Of a stretch of DNA of 64,000 nucleotides, positions 46,737-57,812 are shown piece by piece. Position 1 is the first letter of the stretch. The number at the start of each line of letters is the position of its first letter. The DNA lies in NCBI RefSeq assembly GCF_018691265.1, contig NW_024881316.1:10910819-10974818 (forward strand), read 5' to 3'. The translations under genes were made by a program, and so were the position numbers. Origin of the DNA: Tyto alba (taxonomy: Eukaryota; Chordata; Aves; Strigiformes; Tytonidae). The notes under the pieces were generated by a model. The model ran no database searches, was not told where the DNA came from, and saw nothing but the letters and a program-made list of their open reading frames with translations.

Positions 46737-49700
46737 TTAGAGATGATTTGTGGCTTTGTTGTTAACTTGTGGCTTTGATGTCTCTGTGCTGTGCTGGGGA
46801 GGGGTTCCCACAGAGGTGTGCTCACTTCTTACAGATATGGAAAATAGCACATTTTTCTTGATTTTACTATGCCTGTTCAGTATCTCTCTGTCTAATGTTA
46901 ACAGTACCTGTGTACACATCAGCAAAGAAACTGTCAATTAAGATATCTCACCATAGTATAAAGCTATTGGACACTAAGAATATTTGTATTTGTGGTTCCA
47001 CACCGTGCCTGAGGGCAGTACTTTATGGAATTATCAAAGGAGCTGATTAGTGATTAATGAATTTTGATCCTGTCCAGAAGCTGTAACAAATCAGTTTGCT
47101 GAGCCGATATCACCTGATGAGTATGCATCAAGCCCATTGTAATTCCTGGCAAAATTAGAGAAGGAGGCAAACTGTCATTTTCAGGAAAAAAAACGTGTGT
47201 GCTGGAATGTACACTGCGTGTGCATGGAGAAACCGAGCTTTGTTATTGTGCGCAGCAGGATCATGTAGTGGTAAAGTAGGATCACTCTGGCATTTAAGAA
47301 TTGCTGTGTGTGTCGTAGCACGGTCCTCAAAATGTCAGAGCCTCGAGGAAGTGATGGACTGGTTTCTTAGCAGGTGCAAATCCCCAGATCTGCCCTGGGT
47401 GCACTGAATTCCACCATGTGGAGATCCTGGCACAAATTTAGACCACAAAGAAAATAACTTTTAGTGGAACTAAGCTTATCAAATTTTAAATGAAAACTCT
47501 GGTTTTGTAAAACTTACATACTTGCTTATCTTTACTTTTAAAAGGGTGTGTTTATGTAGAGAAAGGTTGGACTTTTCTAACTCCCTTTGCACAAAACAGC
47601 ACAAGCCCCTACATGGCTGTGTGTGATTATTACATTAACACATCTCTATGGTTACACCACAGAAACCTTTAAGTGTGAATGCATTTTTTTCCCTTAAGTA
47701 CCAAGATGTTCCTGATGGAAAAAAAAATGACCTCTTCTTGGCTCCTGTGATAGAGTCAGGGATGTGATTAATGCTGACTGTATTCCACTGTTTTTCCCTG
47801 AAGACTAGCTATTAATATTTTCCAGTGATGTATGTCCTTTCACTTAAGCGCAAATGGGTGGTCAGCAAGGTATCTAAGCCCATATTTTGTCTTAAGAAAT
47901 CACTTTCACTGTACCACCCCTCATAGGACCTTTGACTTAATACCCAGGGACTGTCTCTTCCAAGAATGCATGAATGGACACTTCATCCCATCTTACTTTT
48001 TTTCCAGTTATCTGCCATTTAAAGCAGATCCAACAGCCTGTGAAATGGAGGGTGTTTCTAGATTTAGTGGATTACCTGGTTAACTCACAGTGGCGAGCTA
48101 ATGAAAAGCCTTACATATCAGTTGCTATATGCTCTTTAATGTACAGCCTTGCAAAATCTGTTTGATTTGGCTTTATTTTTGGTTCCATCAGTTGTATCAT
48201 TAGGCTAGCCCAACAAATTACCTTACACTTTCAGAAGGATCCACCTCTCATTTTCTTTTAAGTGAGCATGTTAAGAGAGAGGAAAGGTATCTGAGGTTGA
48301 AAGTGGTGCTTTATTACACAAATGTGCACAACTAATTAAAAAATACCTGCAACAAATTAAACCACAACAGCAAAAGTGCAGAAGAACAAACCAAGATACT
48401 GATGGGTAAAACAGATTAAATAAGAAGCTTGAAATCAAAGCGGGTTGCTACAAGGGTGCTCAATCTTTGCTCCTGTCAAGCAACTTTCAGATGCTTCTCA
48501 AAATCTATGAATTCCTTATGGTCATCTGTAGATTCTTAGGAAAGTCTCCTTTCTTCTGAAACTCCAAACCCCCGATTTAGACTTTGCTTTCTGCTACAGG
48601 TAGACCTCACCTCATTATCCTCCCAGAGATTTCTTCACTTGCACTTTGGCACTGGCCAGTCTGTGCCCAGGGTCTCTGCCATGCTGCATTGCTGCTGGGA
48701 AGGAGCAGTGTTTCCCTGTTGTTGCTTCTCCAGGGGTTTCACCTCACCTGGCAGCCAGGACAAGCTCCCTCTGTGCTGCTGCCCACTGTCACAGCCTTTT
48801 TAGCAGAATATCCTGTCCTCAGCCTGGGTGCCAGCCTGCTCAATGCTGTAGAAACATGCAATGGGAATAAATTTTTGGCACGAAGGTCTTTATTTGGCAC
48901 TAAAAGCACTGGATTTATTGCAATTTACCTTTACTCTCTCCTCACTATTGTTCATTGTAGCAACCTTGATTTCTTTTTAAATTAGATTGTAAGATGTACA
49001 GGATTGGGGAAGCCAGCAGCTGAACAACACCCTGCACAGACAAGGAGCTGCTCTTTGCCAGACATCCCGGGGATGTTCTCACAAGAGATCAGGACAATAA
49101 GGGGATGATGGAGGCAGCTGTGAAGCAGGTTTTGTGTGCAAATGGTTCTAAAGGAGTGGGACCTGTGGTGTTGGCACAAGTAGGCTTGTGGCTTCACAAG
49201 TTAATTTCTGCCAGGGGATTTTCCTTCTCAGCTTTCGCTCTTTACATTGAAGCATTTATATGACTCCAGAACTGGATTACAAGTTTTCCAGATGCACTGT
49301 CACATAATTTTGTCTTGTTACTGATCTTCTCTGTTTCCTTTCTGCCCATTAATTCCTCATTCTATGTCCTGCTGCCAGCAACGGAGGTGTCCCGTTAGTG
49401 TCAGTTTTGCAATGTATATTCTTAAAAAAAATAATTTTGTAATTCATACAGTTATGTGAATGTGTTTGTTCAGCACTGAAATGATTGCAACATTTTGTCA
49501 CTAACAGATTCAAATCAAGAACATGCTTGTCTATGAATTAGTGCCTAGTCCTTTAATAAGGTCTCAAACACCCCAGTTCAGTTCTTTAAAATAATTGGCA
49601 AGACTAAATTTTCTGTTTTCCTCCATGTAAACAAGGTATGTAAAAACTAGTGAGCATGCCCCTGGTATCTTGGGGGTCCTGGCTGCATTAGGGCTTCAAG

Positions 49701-50403
49701 CAGATGTCATGACCAGAACTGCAAGGTATCAAAGGTATAATTTTCCCCTTCAACAGATTTTTTGCTCTGAAAAAACAGGACACAACTGTTGTACATGTCT
49801 GATTTAAAACTGGCTCTTCATCCCTCTGTGAGTGACCATTTTGACAGAAAATATAGTGTTTGAATAATTTTGATAAAAGAAAGGGTAAATAGTGTCCTCC
49901 TCTCTAAAGAGCTAACAGCAAGTGGCATACCTCACTCAGAAAATTTTATTGAAAATGCCTGTCCCCCAAAGATATATAATGTTCCTGTTGCCAGGAGGCA
50001 ATTGGTACCTTCACAGGGAGGGCTTAATAAATTGAAGCACAGTGGTCAGCTTCCCAGAAAAATGTCAAAGAAGAGTAGGTGTCAGGGAGAAACCGTAGTA
50101 ACGTGGGAGGCAGATACAGAGAACTAGCAAGGTATAAGTCCAGACAAATCAATTCCTGCCACAGTTTACCATCCTAAAATTGCATGAAAATGAAGATGAG
50201 CATAAAACCTGAAAAGCTTTTAGAATAAAGAAATAAATTAGATTTTTGGAAGAACTATGTAATTTAAGAGATATGGTCTGAGTAGGTGAGGCCCCAAATT
50301 GCATTTAGTTGTGGGTTGGTTTTGTGTGTTGCAAGATTTGGGAGTCATGAAAACAATCTAATTAATTTGTATTTATTTTTTGCCTGTGATTTTTTCCTTG
50401 CAG
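46737..50403. other. Unique sequence, no gene seen
   Basis: Open frames reach 133 codons (48584-48985, plus) in a GC-richer stretch, without domains. No repeat family recognised. Confidence 0.55.
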
Positions 50404-50467
50404 TGTTTGCAACCTCCAATTGCATGGTAGTCCGCATGAGCCAGGAAAGTGAAAGCAGTTATTCTGA
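50404..50467 (+). other. Candidate 64-nt exon
   Basis: The acceptor cctgtgattttttccttgcag precedes it and GA|GTGAGT follows. One frame is open across it and reads FATSNCMVVRMSQESESSYS, which I cannot match to a known protein. The other frames are stopped early. It could be a cassette exon of a gene spanning the window, an lncRNA exon, or chance. Confidence 0.2.
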
Positions 50468-51888
50468 GTGAGTTCTCCTGGACACTATGGTGATACAAAT
50501 GACCATATAAATCAGCCAGCTCACTCACTGATGTGAAATGGTGAAAAATAAATAAAATTTATTTTGAGTTTAGTTCACTTCAGATGGTATAAATTGAATG
50601 AGTTATAAATATTAGAGATGTGGATATTTTTTCCAAACACTTCCCAGATCATGATATTGATTTCAAAGCATGACTCTACTAAAATCAGTAATTCTGCCTA
50701 ACAAATGACTGTTGACTTGATATACCAGCACTGTTTACCTTGAATTCCTTTAATCAGGGAACAGGCTCCAAATCAGAGACAGCATCAAGGAGCAATGATG
50801 ATATTTGGAATTATATGTTCAAAGAAGCCTATATTTAGGGTTTCCATATATCTTATTATATTTTATGAATATTTACAAACTACAGCTTCAGATAGCTAAA
50901 GTTGCAGTGGTCAGATTTAGGCCCTTTAAGACTGCTGTTTGTAATTCTAAACTGGTGTGTTAAGAGCTTTTTGATCTCTTTTACCTGCAAAGACCCAGCA
51001 GAGATGATTGAATCTCTAATGGCAAAAGCAAGGCAGAGAGGTATGCTCCTTCTGTTGCTTTCAAAATCAATAATGTCAGCCACCGCATCAGGAGAAACGC
51101 AGATCCTTAAATTTAGATGTCTAGAATACAGGTTAGTTGTTCCTGCCTGTCTGACTGATTATTTGAAATACTTTGCAATGTGAGCACCCAGGGCTGATGC
51201 TTGCTTCCTAATGTACCTGATGTTAGAGGCCCTGTGCTCTCTATGTTAGCAAGCCTTTTTTAGCTTTTTTGGATAGTACATGGTGCCCTTTAAGCAGGCA
51301 AGGATGTATGTAAGACCACAGAAAGTAGATTTGAGCAAAGTTTGTATAAAAAATACACATATTTTGGGGTTGTTGAGTAACATTTGATGTCTCAGAATGA
51401 AAAAGACAAGCTATTTTTACCCTTTAGGAAAAACTGTTGGTTATTGTAGGGTGTGGGGAGAACAAACACAGAGGAATGGGTTGTTTACAATGGGGATTTT
51501 AGCATGTATGAAAATCAGAAATATGTGGGGATGAAGGTGAAAAAATAAGTGCTTAGAAGGCAATATGGTCACACATGTCATATTATCCACACAAATTTTC
51601 AGTTTGGAGCCATGTTCATTCAGATTTTCTTTTAAACACCAACCTGGACTTCCAAACTGAGATGCACGGAGACATGGCAGCATCATGTCTTCAGTGTCTT
51701 TAGATGCCAAATTACATTCCAGAAAGGTTAAACTACCTTAAGGATAATCTTCAGTATAAACTTTCCTGGGAAAGGAGTTGCAGTGATAGCTATGGGGCTA
51801 TTCTGTGGAGATAGATGACTGACTTGTTGGGAAAAGAAGAAGGATGAGACACCAGCAAATTTCCTGAGGTATCATTCACTAGAGGAAA
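50468..51888. other. Unique sequence, no gene seen
   Basis: AT-rich, with no repeat or exon recognised. Confidence 0.55.
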
Positions 51889-52331
51889 CATAGAAGCATA
51901 GAATCACACAATCATAGAATGGGTTGGGTTGGAAAGGACCTTAAAGATCATCTAGTTCCACCCACCATGGGCAGGGACAGCTTCCATTAGACCAGGTTGC
52001 TCAAAGCCCCGTCCAGCCTGGCCTTGAACCCTTCCAGGGAGGGGGCAGCCACAGCTGCTCTGGGCAACCTGTGCCAGTGTCTCACCATCCTCACAGTAAA
52101 GAACTTCTTCATTAAATCTAACCTAAATCTACCCTCTTTCAGTTTAAAATCGTTATCCTTCATCCTATCACTGCACTCCCTGATCAAGAGTCCCTCCCCA
52201 TCTTTCCTGTAGCCCCCTTTAAGCCCTGGCAGGCCGCTATCAGGTCTCCCCGGAGCCTTCTCTTCTCCAGGCTGAACCACCCCAACTCTCTCAACCTGGC
52301 CTCACAGGGGAGGGGCTCCAGCCCCATGGAA
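51889..52331 (-). mobile_element. CR1 LINE, 5'-truncated, ORF2 tail and 3' UTR
   Basis: A second clear CR1 copy. The minus frame from 52280 to 51987 keeps the end of ORF2 (FKLKEGRFRLDLMKKFF, VRHWHRLPRAAV and PSLEGFKARLDGALSN), which ends at its natural stop. A short 3' UTR follows, with the family's ggaaaggaccttaaagatca signature read on the plus strand, then a degenerate ATTCTATG-type 3' tail (51889-51920 region). Within this ORF2 tail the frame is intact over 97 codons, so this copy is younger or better kept than the one at 380-984. The frame upstream (GEEKAPGRP at the start) is off the expected register, so at least one small indel is present near 52250. Truncation is at about 52331. Confidence 0.95.
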
Positions 52332-53018
52332 AGCTTGGGAATCTGTTCAGAGGTTTAGGCCTACCATCTAATAATTAGGAAAATCTCATTAATACAGGCA
52401 AGTTCTTTATTAATAGCTTGATTCTTAACTCATGGAGATGTCAAGATTTTCAGATCTCAAACCACTATCTCCATCAGGAGGAGGGCTTCCTTGTTCTGCT
52501 TGCTCATAGCAGAGGTGATGTCGGGCTGGGTCACTGCTGGGGAAAGCAAGCTCTCAGGGAGTCCAAACCTGGTGCAGGCACAATCCTAATGGCTACAGGG
52601 TGTATTTCAGGATACAGGAAATAGGGCCCATTTCTTCTGCTCACTCAAGCATTAATTCTCTTCAATGAGAAATTAAAAGAATAGAACCTATGTGAACAAG
52701 GGAATACAAGTTGAAATAGGGTCGACCCACTTACTTTCTTTTCTTATGTGGCACCTCCTAAATCATGCCAGGGAAGATGGATTATACTTTCAGTCATGAG
52801 ATAAACCTGTAAACTAGTTCTTGTCTGCAGCAGTTGTGTATTATAGATCTTGTGTCTCCTGAAAGATGAATAATTGCAGTCCCTGGGGAGATACTCTTTT
52901 GAAAATGCAGTCATCATGGATTCTGCAGTGTGGGATAACTGTATGGACAACGATGATAAAACGAAGAGCCTTCTTGTCCCCAACAGGCATGAAAGTGAAA
53001 TGGAAATAAAGAACAGCT

Positions 53019-53035
53019 CTCATTAGATTAATGAG
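53019..53035. promoter_or_regulatory. Inverted homeodomain-type site pair
   Basis: CTCATTA-GAT-TAATGAG is a perfect inverted repeat with 7-bp arms and a 3-bp spacer. Each arm carries a TAAT core, as in dimeric homeodomain binding sites. Function is inferred from sequence only. Confidence 0.3.
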
Positions 53036-54439
53036 TGGGGCTTCCAATTTCTGGACAAGTTTCTGTTTCCTTTGCTTTGATGAAATAAATATCATTTGAT
53101 GAGGACTGCTAAGTACCGTCAAATCAAACTGTGACATAAACCAATTGCATACACCTTGATTAAAAGCAGGCTTGCCCCAACATAATGTCATATGGAAAGA
53201 ATGGATCCTTCAGAATAAATTGACTGGATTTTCTTTGCCTCTTTTCCTGTTTGTCAATCTGTCTTCATGGAAACCTTGGTGAATCAGATAACAAAACCTA
53301 ATGAGCTGTGCATCATAAATCTGTAGCATATCTCATGAATGAATTCTTCCCTGTGCATTCGACATTTACTCTATATTTGGAATTTCAGCCATACTCATTA
53401 TCCAAGTGCTACATAAAGAAGAGTTTATAAGAATTCTCTTCAGACATATGCTCCAAATATAACATACAGAGATGCTACATAGGCCCTCTTTTCCAGGAGC
53501 CTTTTTTGCGTAAATATTTGAAGTGTGTATTGTAAAGAAAGTAGTGCATAAGATACAGCTATGGTTATGAAGCAAATGAGCTTTTCAGGTCAAGGCATCT
53601 TTTGAGGTAGATAGATAGTTCCTTGTTCCCATATACTTGTCTGCAGTAGCTTGCATGCAAAGTGATACTAAGTGATACTTCTCTCTCTGCCTCTGTTCAG
53701 TGCCACTGAACCAGGCAATTATCATAATTGGTACAGTTGTGCTCTTATTGCTACTCTGCATTAATAGTAACAGGCATAATGGTCATGGAGACCTAGCTAT
53801 CCACTCACCATGAGATGTCATGCACTCAAAAGGGAGTGGAATATAGTCAAGCTTATATTGCCTTTGTCTTCCAACAATTTTCACCATCATACTCCGTTTT
53901 ACAAAGATGTGTTTCTCAGCAGATATTGCTCCTTCAATGCATTGGCCTAGGATTGATCTGGGTAGAACAAAGGAGACAGGATTTAATAACTATTCAAGTC
54001 AAAATGACCCTTCTAGAAAGGTGACAACAGCTGTAAGTGCACAGAGACACGGAGTTTGAAATCTTCGCACACATGCAAGGAAAGCTCACCATTTTGCCTC
54101 TGGCGTTTGGGCTCAAAGTGGGAAAAGGACCAGAGATGTCTTCAGCTACCTCGTTAAGTGAATGCACAGCTACTCTCCCAGGAGTAGGGTAGGGTGTTTG
54201 TCACTCTCCATCTTAAATGATATATTTCAAAGCCACTGTTGTTAGCTTCCAACAATGCCTCAACCTTGAAAGGAGTTTCTGTGAAGAAAAACTTGAAAGT
54301 AAAGCATCTTCTAGCTCTAGGAAGACAAAAGATGATCAGCATTTACAAAAATTAGAGTGCAGACACAATAGGATGCTATTCAGGACAAGTATTCAGATTT
54401 TTATTACTGCTTGTACTATTGCTACCACCAGTACTTTTG

Positions 54440-54461
54440 TTATTGTTATTATTATTATTAT
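54440..54461. repeat. ATT microsatellite
   Basis: Five or so ATT units with one GTT interruption. Confidence 0.85.
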
Positions 54462-55188
54462 GAAGGCAAACACAAAAGGCCTGTGAATATGTTCCTCAAT
54501 ATACAATACCTAATCTCTCCAGAATGACAGTGATTATACAGAAATGGAAGGGAAAACAGCAGTGTGAAGTAAAGTCCCAGCATTTAAGCTTCATCAGTCC
54601 TTAGGCAGTGACTCTGTGACCAATCCGAAAAAAAAAAGATATATTGATTAGACATGAGAACATAAAAAGCACATACCTGCTAGAGCCTCACACACAGGAA
54701 CCAAGTAAGGTCTTATTCAATTTTTATCATGTTATACAATACAAAATTGCCTGGACTAGCATTAATAGACTGTATTTGATCTGATCATTGCACCCTTTCT
54801 GTCTACACACAGCATTTAAAATTCATATCAATATCACATTAGGTCAGAATCAATAACAAAACTCAAAGCTCTTTCAGCTTGTCCTAGTATAAAGACTAGA
54901 TGTAAAAAAAATCTAACCCTTTACGTTATATCTCTTAGGACTCATAATCCTGTTTTAAGACACTTAGACCCCTAAGACCTGATGTTATACTGAGTGCTAG
55001 CATTGACTTGAGATGGTGATGGTGTTTCTCCCAGCATCTCTGGACATGGCCTATTTTCTGGTGTTGAACTGTCCCATATTGTTTTAGAAAATATCATTTA
55101 ACCACTCAATATTTTGCTTGTCAGCATTGTGTCATGAAGCAGTGTTCTGTCAAGCAGTTTGAAAAGGGCAATAGCTTGCAGAGTGGAC

Positions 55189-55215
55189 AAAAAAAAAAAA
55201 AAAAAAAAAAAAAAA
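55189..55215. repeat. Poly-A run (27)
   Basis: The longest A-run in the window. No recognised element flanks it. Confidence 0.9.
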
Positions 55216-55488
55216 GCTCCAGCAAACAATAAAAGAAGATTAATCCCAGGGTAAAAAAGAAGGGGGATTTGCACAATCCCTGAAATTCTGGAGCTTTTGG
55301 CTTGTTTTTCACAGTGAGTCATAAAAGAAGTCCAAGAATGGACAGATCCTGACAGCTTCACAGCCTGGCAGCAGGCTGTGCATCCTGCTGCACACTCATT
55401 CTGGAAAAAACCCTACCCAGATGCATGCAGCCTGCTGTAGTCCAAGTCAAGAGTGAAGACAACTCCCATCCCACTCTGCTTCCTGCAG

Positions 55489-55547
55489 CCCCTCCATGTT
55501 CCCAGGACAGGGATCCGGCCGCAGGAGCGACCCTCAGCTGGTGACAG
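55489..55547 (+). other. Weak 59-nt exon candidate with an ATG
   Basis: The acceptor cccactctgcttcctgcag precedes it and ACAG|GTGGAG follows. It contains ATG at 55496, opening MFPGQGSGRRSDPQLVTG, and a local cluster of CpGs (gatccggccgcaggagcgac) unusual for the surroundings. The donor is weak. No homology recognised. Confidence 0.15.
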
Positions 55548-57175
55548 GTGGAGGGAAGGAAGCAGAAATGTCAAGAACCTATCCTGAAGTCTGGTTGTTT
55601 TGCATATGTTTGAGAGGCATTTCTGCTACAAAGGGAGTAATAACATTAAGTGGAGAAAAACTGGCAGGTGGAATAGCATACCGAAATCTAGTCCAGCTAA
55701 CTCAAAATGTGCCTGGGTTCACTGAATCAACAGCAATACTTCCCAGCATCAGGGGTGTGAAGACTAGAGCCCAGGTAAAAAGAGGAGAAGATTTTGTGTA
55801 AGTTTCCTGTGAGGTGTGTGAGACAGGAGAAATGGCTTCAAAAACTCCTGTGAGCTGAGAAACAGTGTTCAGTTCTCACCATGATGGGTACTCTTTCAAG
55901 AGCTGGAGTAACAAAAGCTGTTAGCAGAGCCATGGGAGTTAGCCAGTGGCCATCAGAGAGGCGAGCAGCAGGAGGAGCGAGGGAGCAGGTAATAGAAATA
56001 GGTCACTCCATCAGATCAGATCAGTCTAAATCGGACCTTGCAACTCATCAAAAATTAATAATCTCAGACTGAGAGGGAAGGTTACAACATGATGGGAAAA
56101 GTAACCTACCAGGCTCCTCCAGAAGACTGAAATTGTTTGAACTGTAGTTATATTTTAACAATTAGGTATTGCTACCTTACCTTGTCAGAGTGGGATTTTT
56201 CCTCTGTTTAGTAAGAACATTGCTTAGGAGCAATTCGATCCCTGTTTGCAATGGATTCAGGTCTTCAAATATGAAAAAGTGCACTACAGTTTTCCTAGAT
56301 TTTCTGAGAAGAAGTTTCCTAAAATTTGGACCTTGTGTCTGCAGCTGCCAACTGAGTCTTGGTAAGAGGGATACACATCCCTACTTTTGAAAGCTAACAG
56401 CTTTGCTTGCACTTATCTGTTATTAGCAGAAAATTTTGACCCAAGGTTTATAAAATCTGAGAAGAATTGTAACCACTCACAAGTCAGGAAATACCATTGC
56501 CCTTCTCCGTGTACCATGGGTTGATAAGGTCACCAGGGAATAGACCGGTGAAGGTGGTCTCACCAGGGCCATTCCTCCATTGACCATGTCCAAAGGAAGA
56601 GGCTTAATATGGTCCAGGAATACCTTCCTCTTCACCAAAATCTCAAGATCATGGTGTAGTATCACCAACATAAACAACATCCCGTCCTAAGTATTTAGTC
56701 TCTAGATTTCACCTATAGCTGACTACCTTCCTTGCTTAGTAGGATGCAGTGTGGGGGGTGGTGATTGTGCCTTGCAAGGGAGACTGTGAGAGGACACTTT
56801 TGTGGAAGGCTGGCTGTCAGCCACAGGACTTCTATTCCAGCCATGGTGTTCCTACAGTTTCAGCACACCGCTTTCTTTTTTTGGAGAGCTCATATTTAAG
56901 GAAACAAGAAGCTGGGGAATATCTATGTGATCTTGCATGCTTTATCAATATATAATAATCATCATGCCAGGTGTAACATGCCCTGCATTATAGGTGATTA
57001 ATTTTTACATAGAGCGATGGAGAGAGAGGAAAAAAGGAGGAGGAAGATTACTTTTGCTAGACTGGTGGATTCAGGAATTTTTGGGGTGAGAATGAGAGTC
57101 CTGGACTCACGAAAACTGAATGTTCCCAGGAACGGATGTTCTCACATTCCTATGTCCTGCTGTTCAGAGAAAGAT

Positions 57176-57203
57176 GTTTTGTTTTGCTCTGTTTTGTTTT
57201 GTT
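57176..57203. repeat. GTTTT pentanucleotide repeat
   Basis: Five-base units GTTTT, with one GCTCT unit in the middle. Confidence 0.85.
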
Positions 57204-57542
57204 CTTAAGAAAGTACTGGTCTCTGTTGTTGATGTGGCTGTTGTTGAACTCCATCCTACCCTGCAGGCGTTCCCTTCATCTCCGAAACAAACATGCCTGA
57301 GTCCACCTGGGTTTGGGAGAACGCTAGTCTCCTAACAGATTCTACCAAAATCAGCTACTGACCTGTAGAAATAAACCAGGAATGCACATATTACCTTTTT
57401 ATGCATGGTCTTTGCCTTGTCATGCTGCACCTCCTTGCCCTCCTTCTCGTATGTAAGGTAGGGAAGTGATTGTATAGTCTGTAATATTTAAAAAGCTGTC
57501 AGAGGTATTACATAGAGATAGAAGAATTTTAGGGACCAGCTG

Positions 57543-57573
57543 GTGCATATGCGCGTGTGAGTGTGCACACGCA
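57543..57573. repeat. Alternating purine-pyrimidine tract with hairpin
   Basis: Two alternating blocks (57543-57559 and 57561-57573) are separated by one phase break. Within them GCGTGTG (57553-57559) and CACACGC (57566-57572) form a 7-bp stem with a 6-base loop. Confidence 0.65.
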
Positions 57574-57708
57574 AACCCAGCACCCTTGCCTACCAGATGA
57601 AGTACACGAGAGCTGCTCAAAAGTTTATCAATTCTTTCCACTAGCTGAGCCTGCAGAAGTGATCTTATAGATTACTGAGCAGAGATGTGTCCTTTGGAGG
57701 TAAAGGGC
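57574..57708. other. Unique sequence, no gene seen
   Basis: Short spacer between the Z-type tract and the 52-bp duplication. Confidence 0.5.
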
Positions 57709-57812
57709 ATAAATACTTTGAGTGTATTCTGCATGTATATAGGTATCTTGAGTATAGTTAATAAATGCTTTGACAGTGTTCTTCATGCATATAGTTGTCC
57801 TGAGTATAGTTA
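57709..57812. repeat. Two-unit 52-bp tandem duplication
   Basis: Units 57709-57760 and 57761-57812 are both exactly 52 bp and differ at 9 positions (about 83% identical) with no indel. Both end in TTGAGTATAGTTA or CTGAGTATAGTTA. Confidence 0.92.

Larger units (their letters stand above)
52332..55188. other. Unique sequence with a possible regulatory block
   Basis: No exon supported. About 52850-53190 is AT-rich with homeodomain-type sites (see 53019-53035). A short ATT repeat lies at 54440-54461. Confidence 0.5.
55216..57542. other. Unique sequence, no gene seen
   Basis: Holds the weak exon candidate at 55489-55547 and a GTTTT repeat at 57176-57203. Otherwise no gene or repeat recognised. 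Confidence 0.5.
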
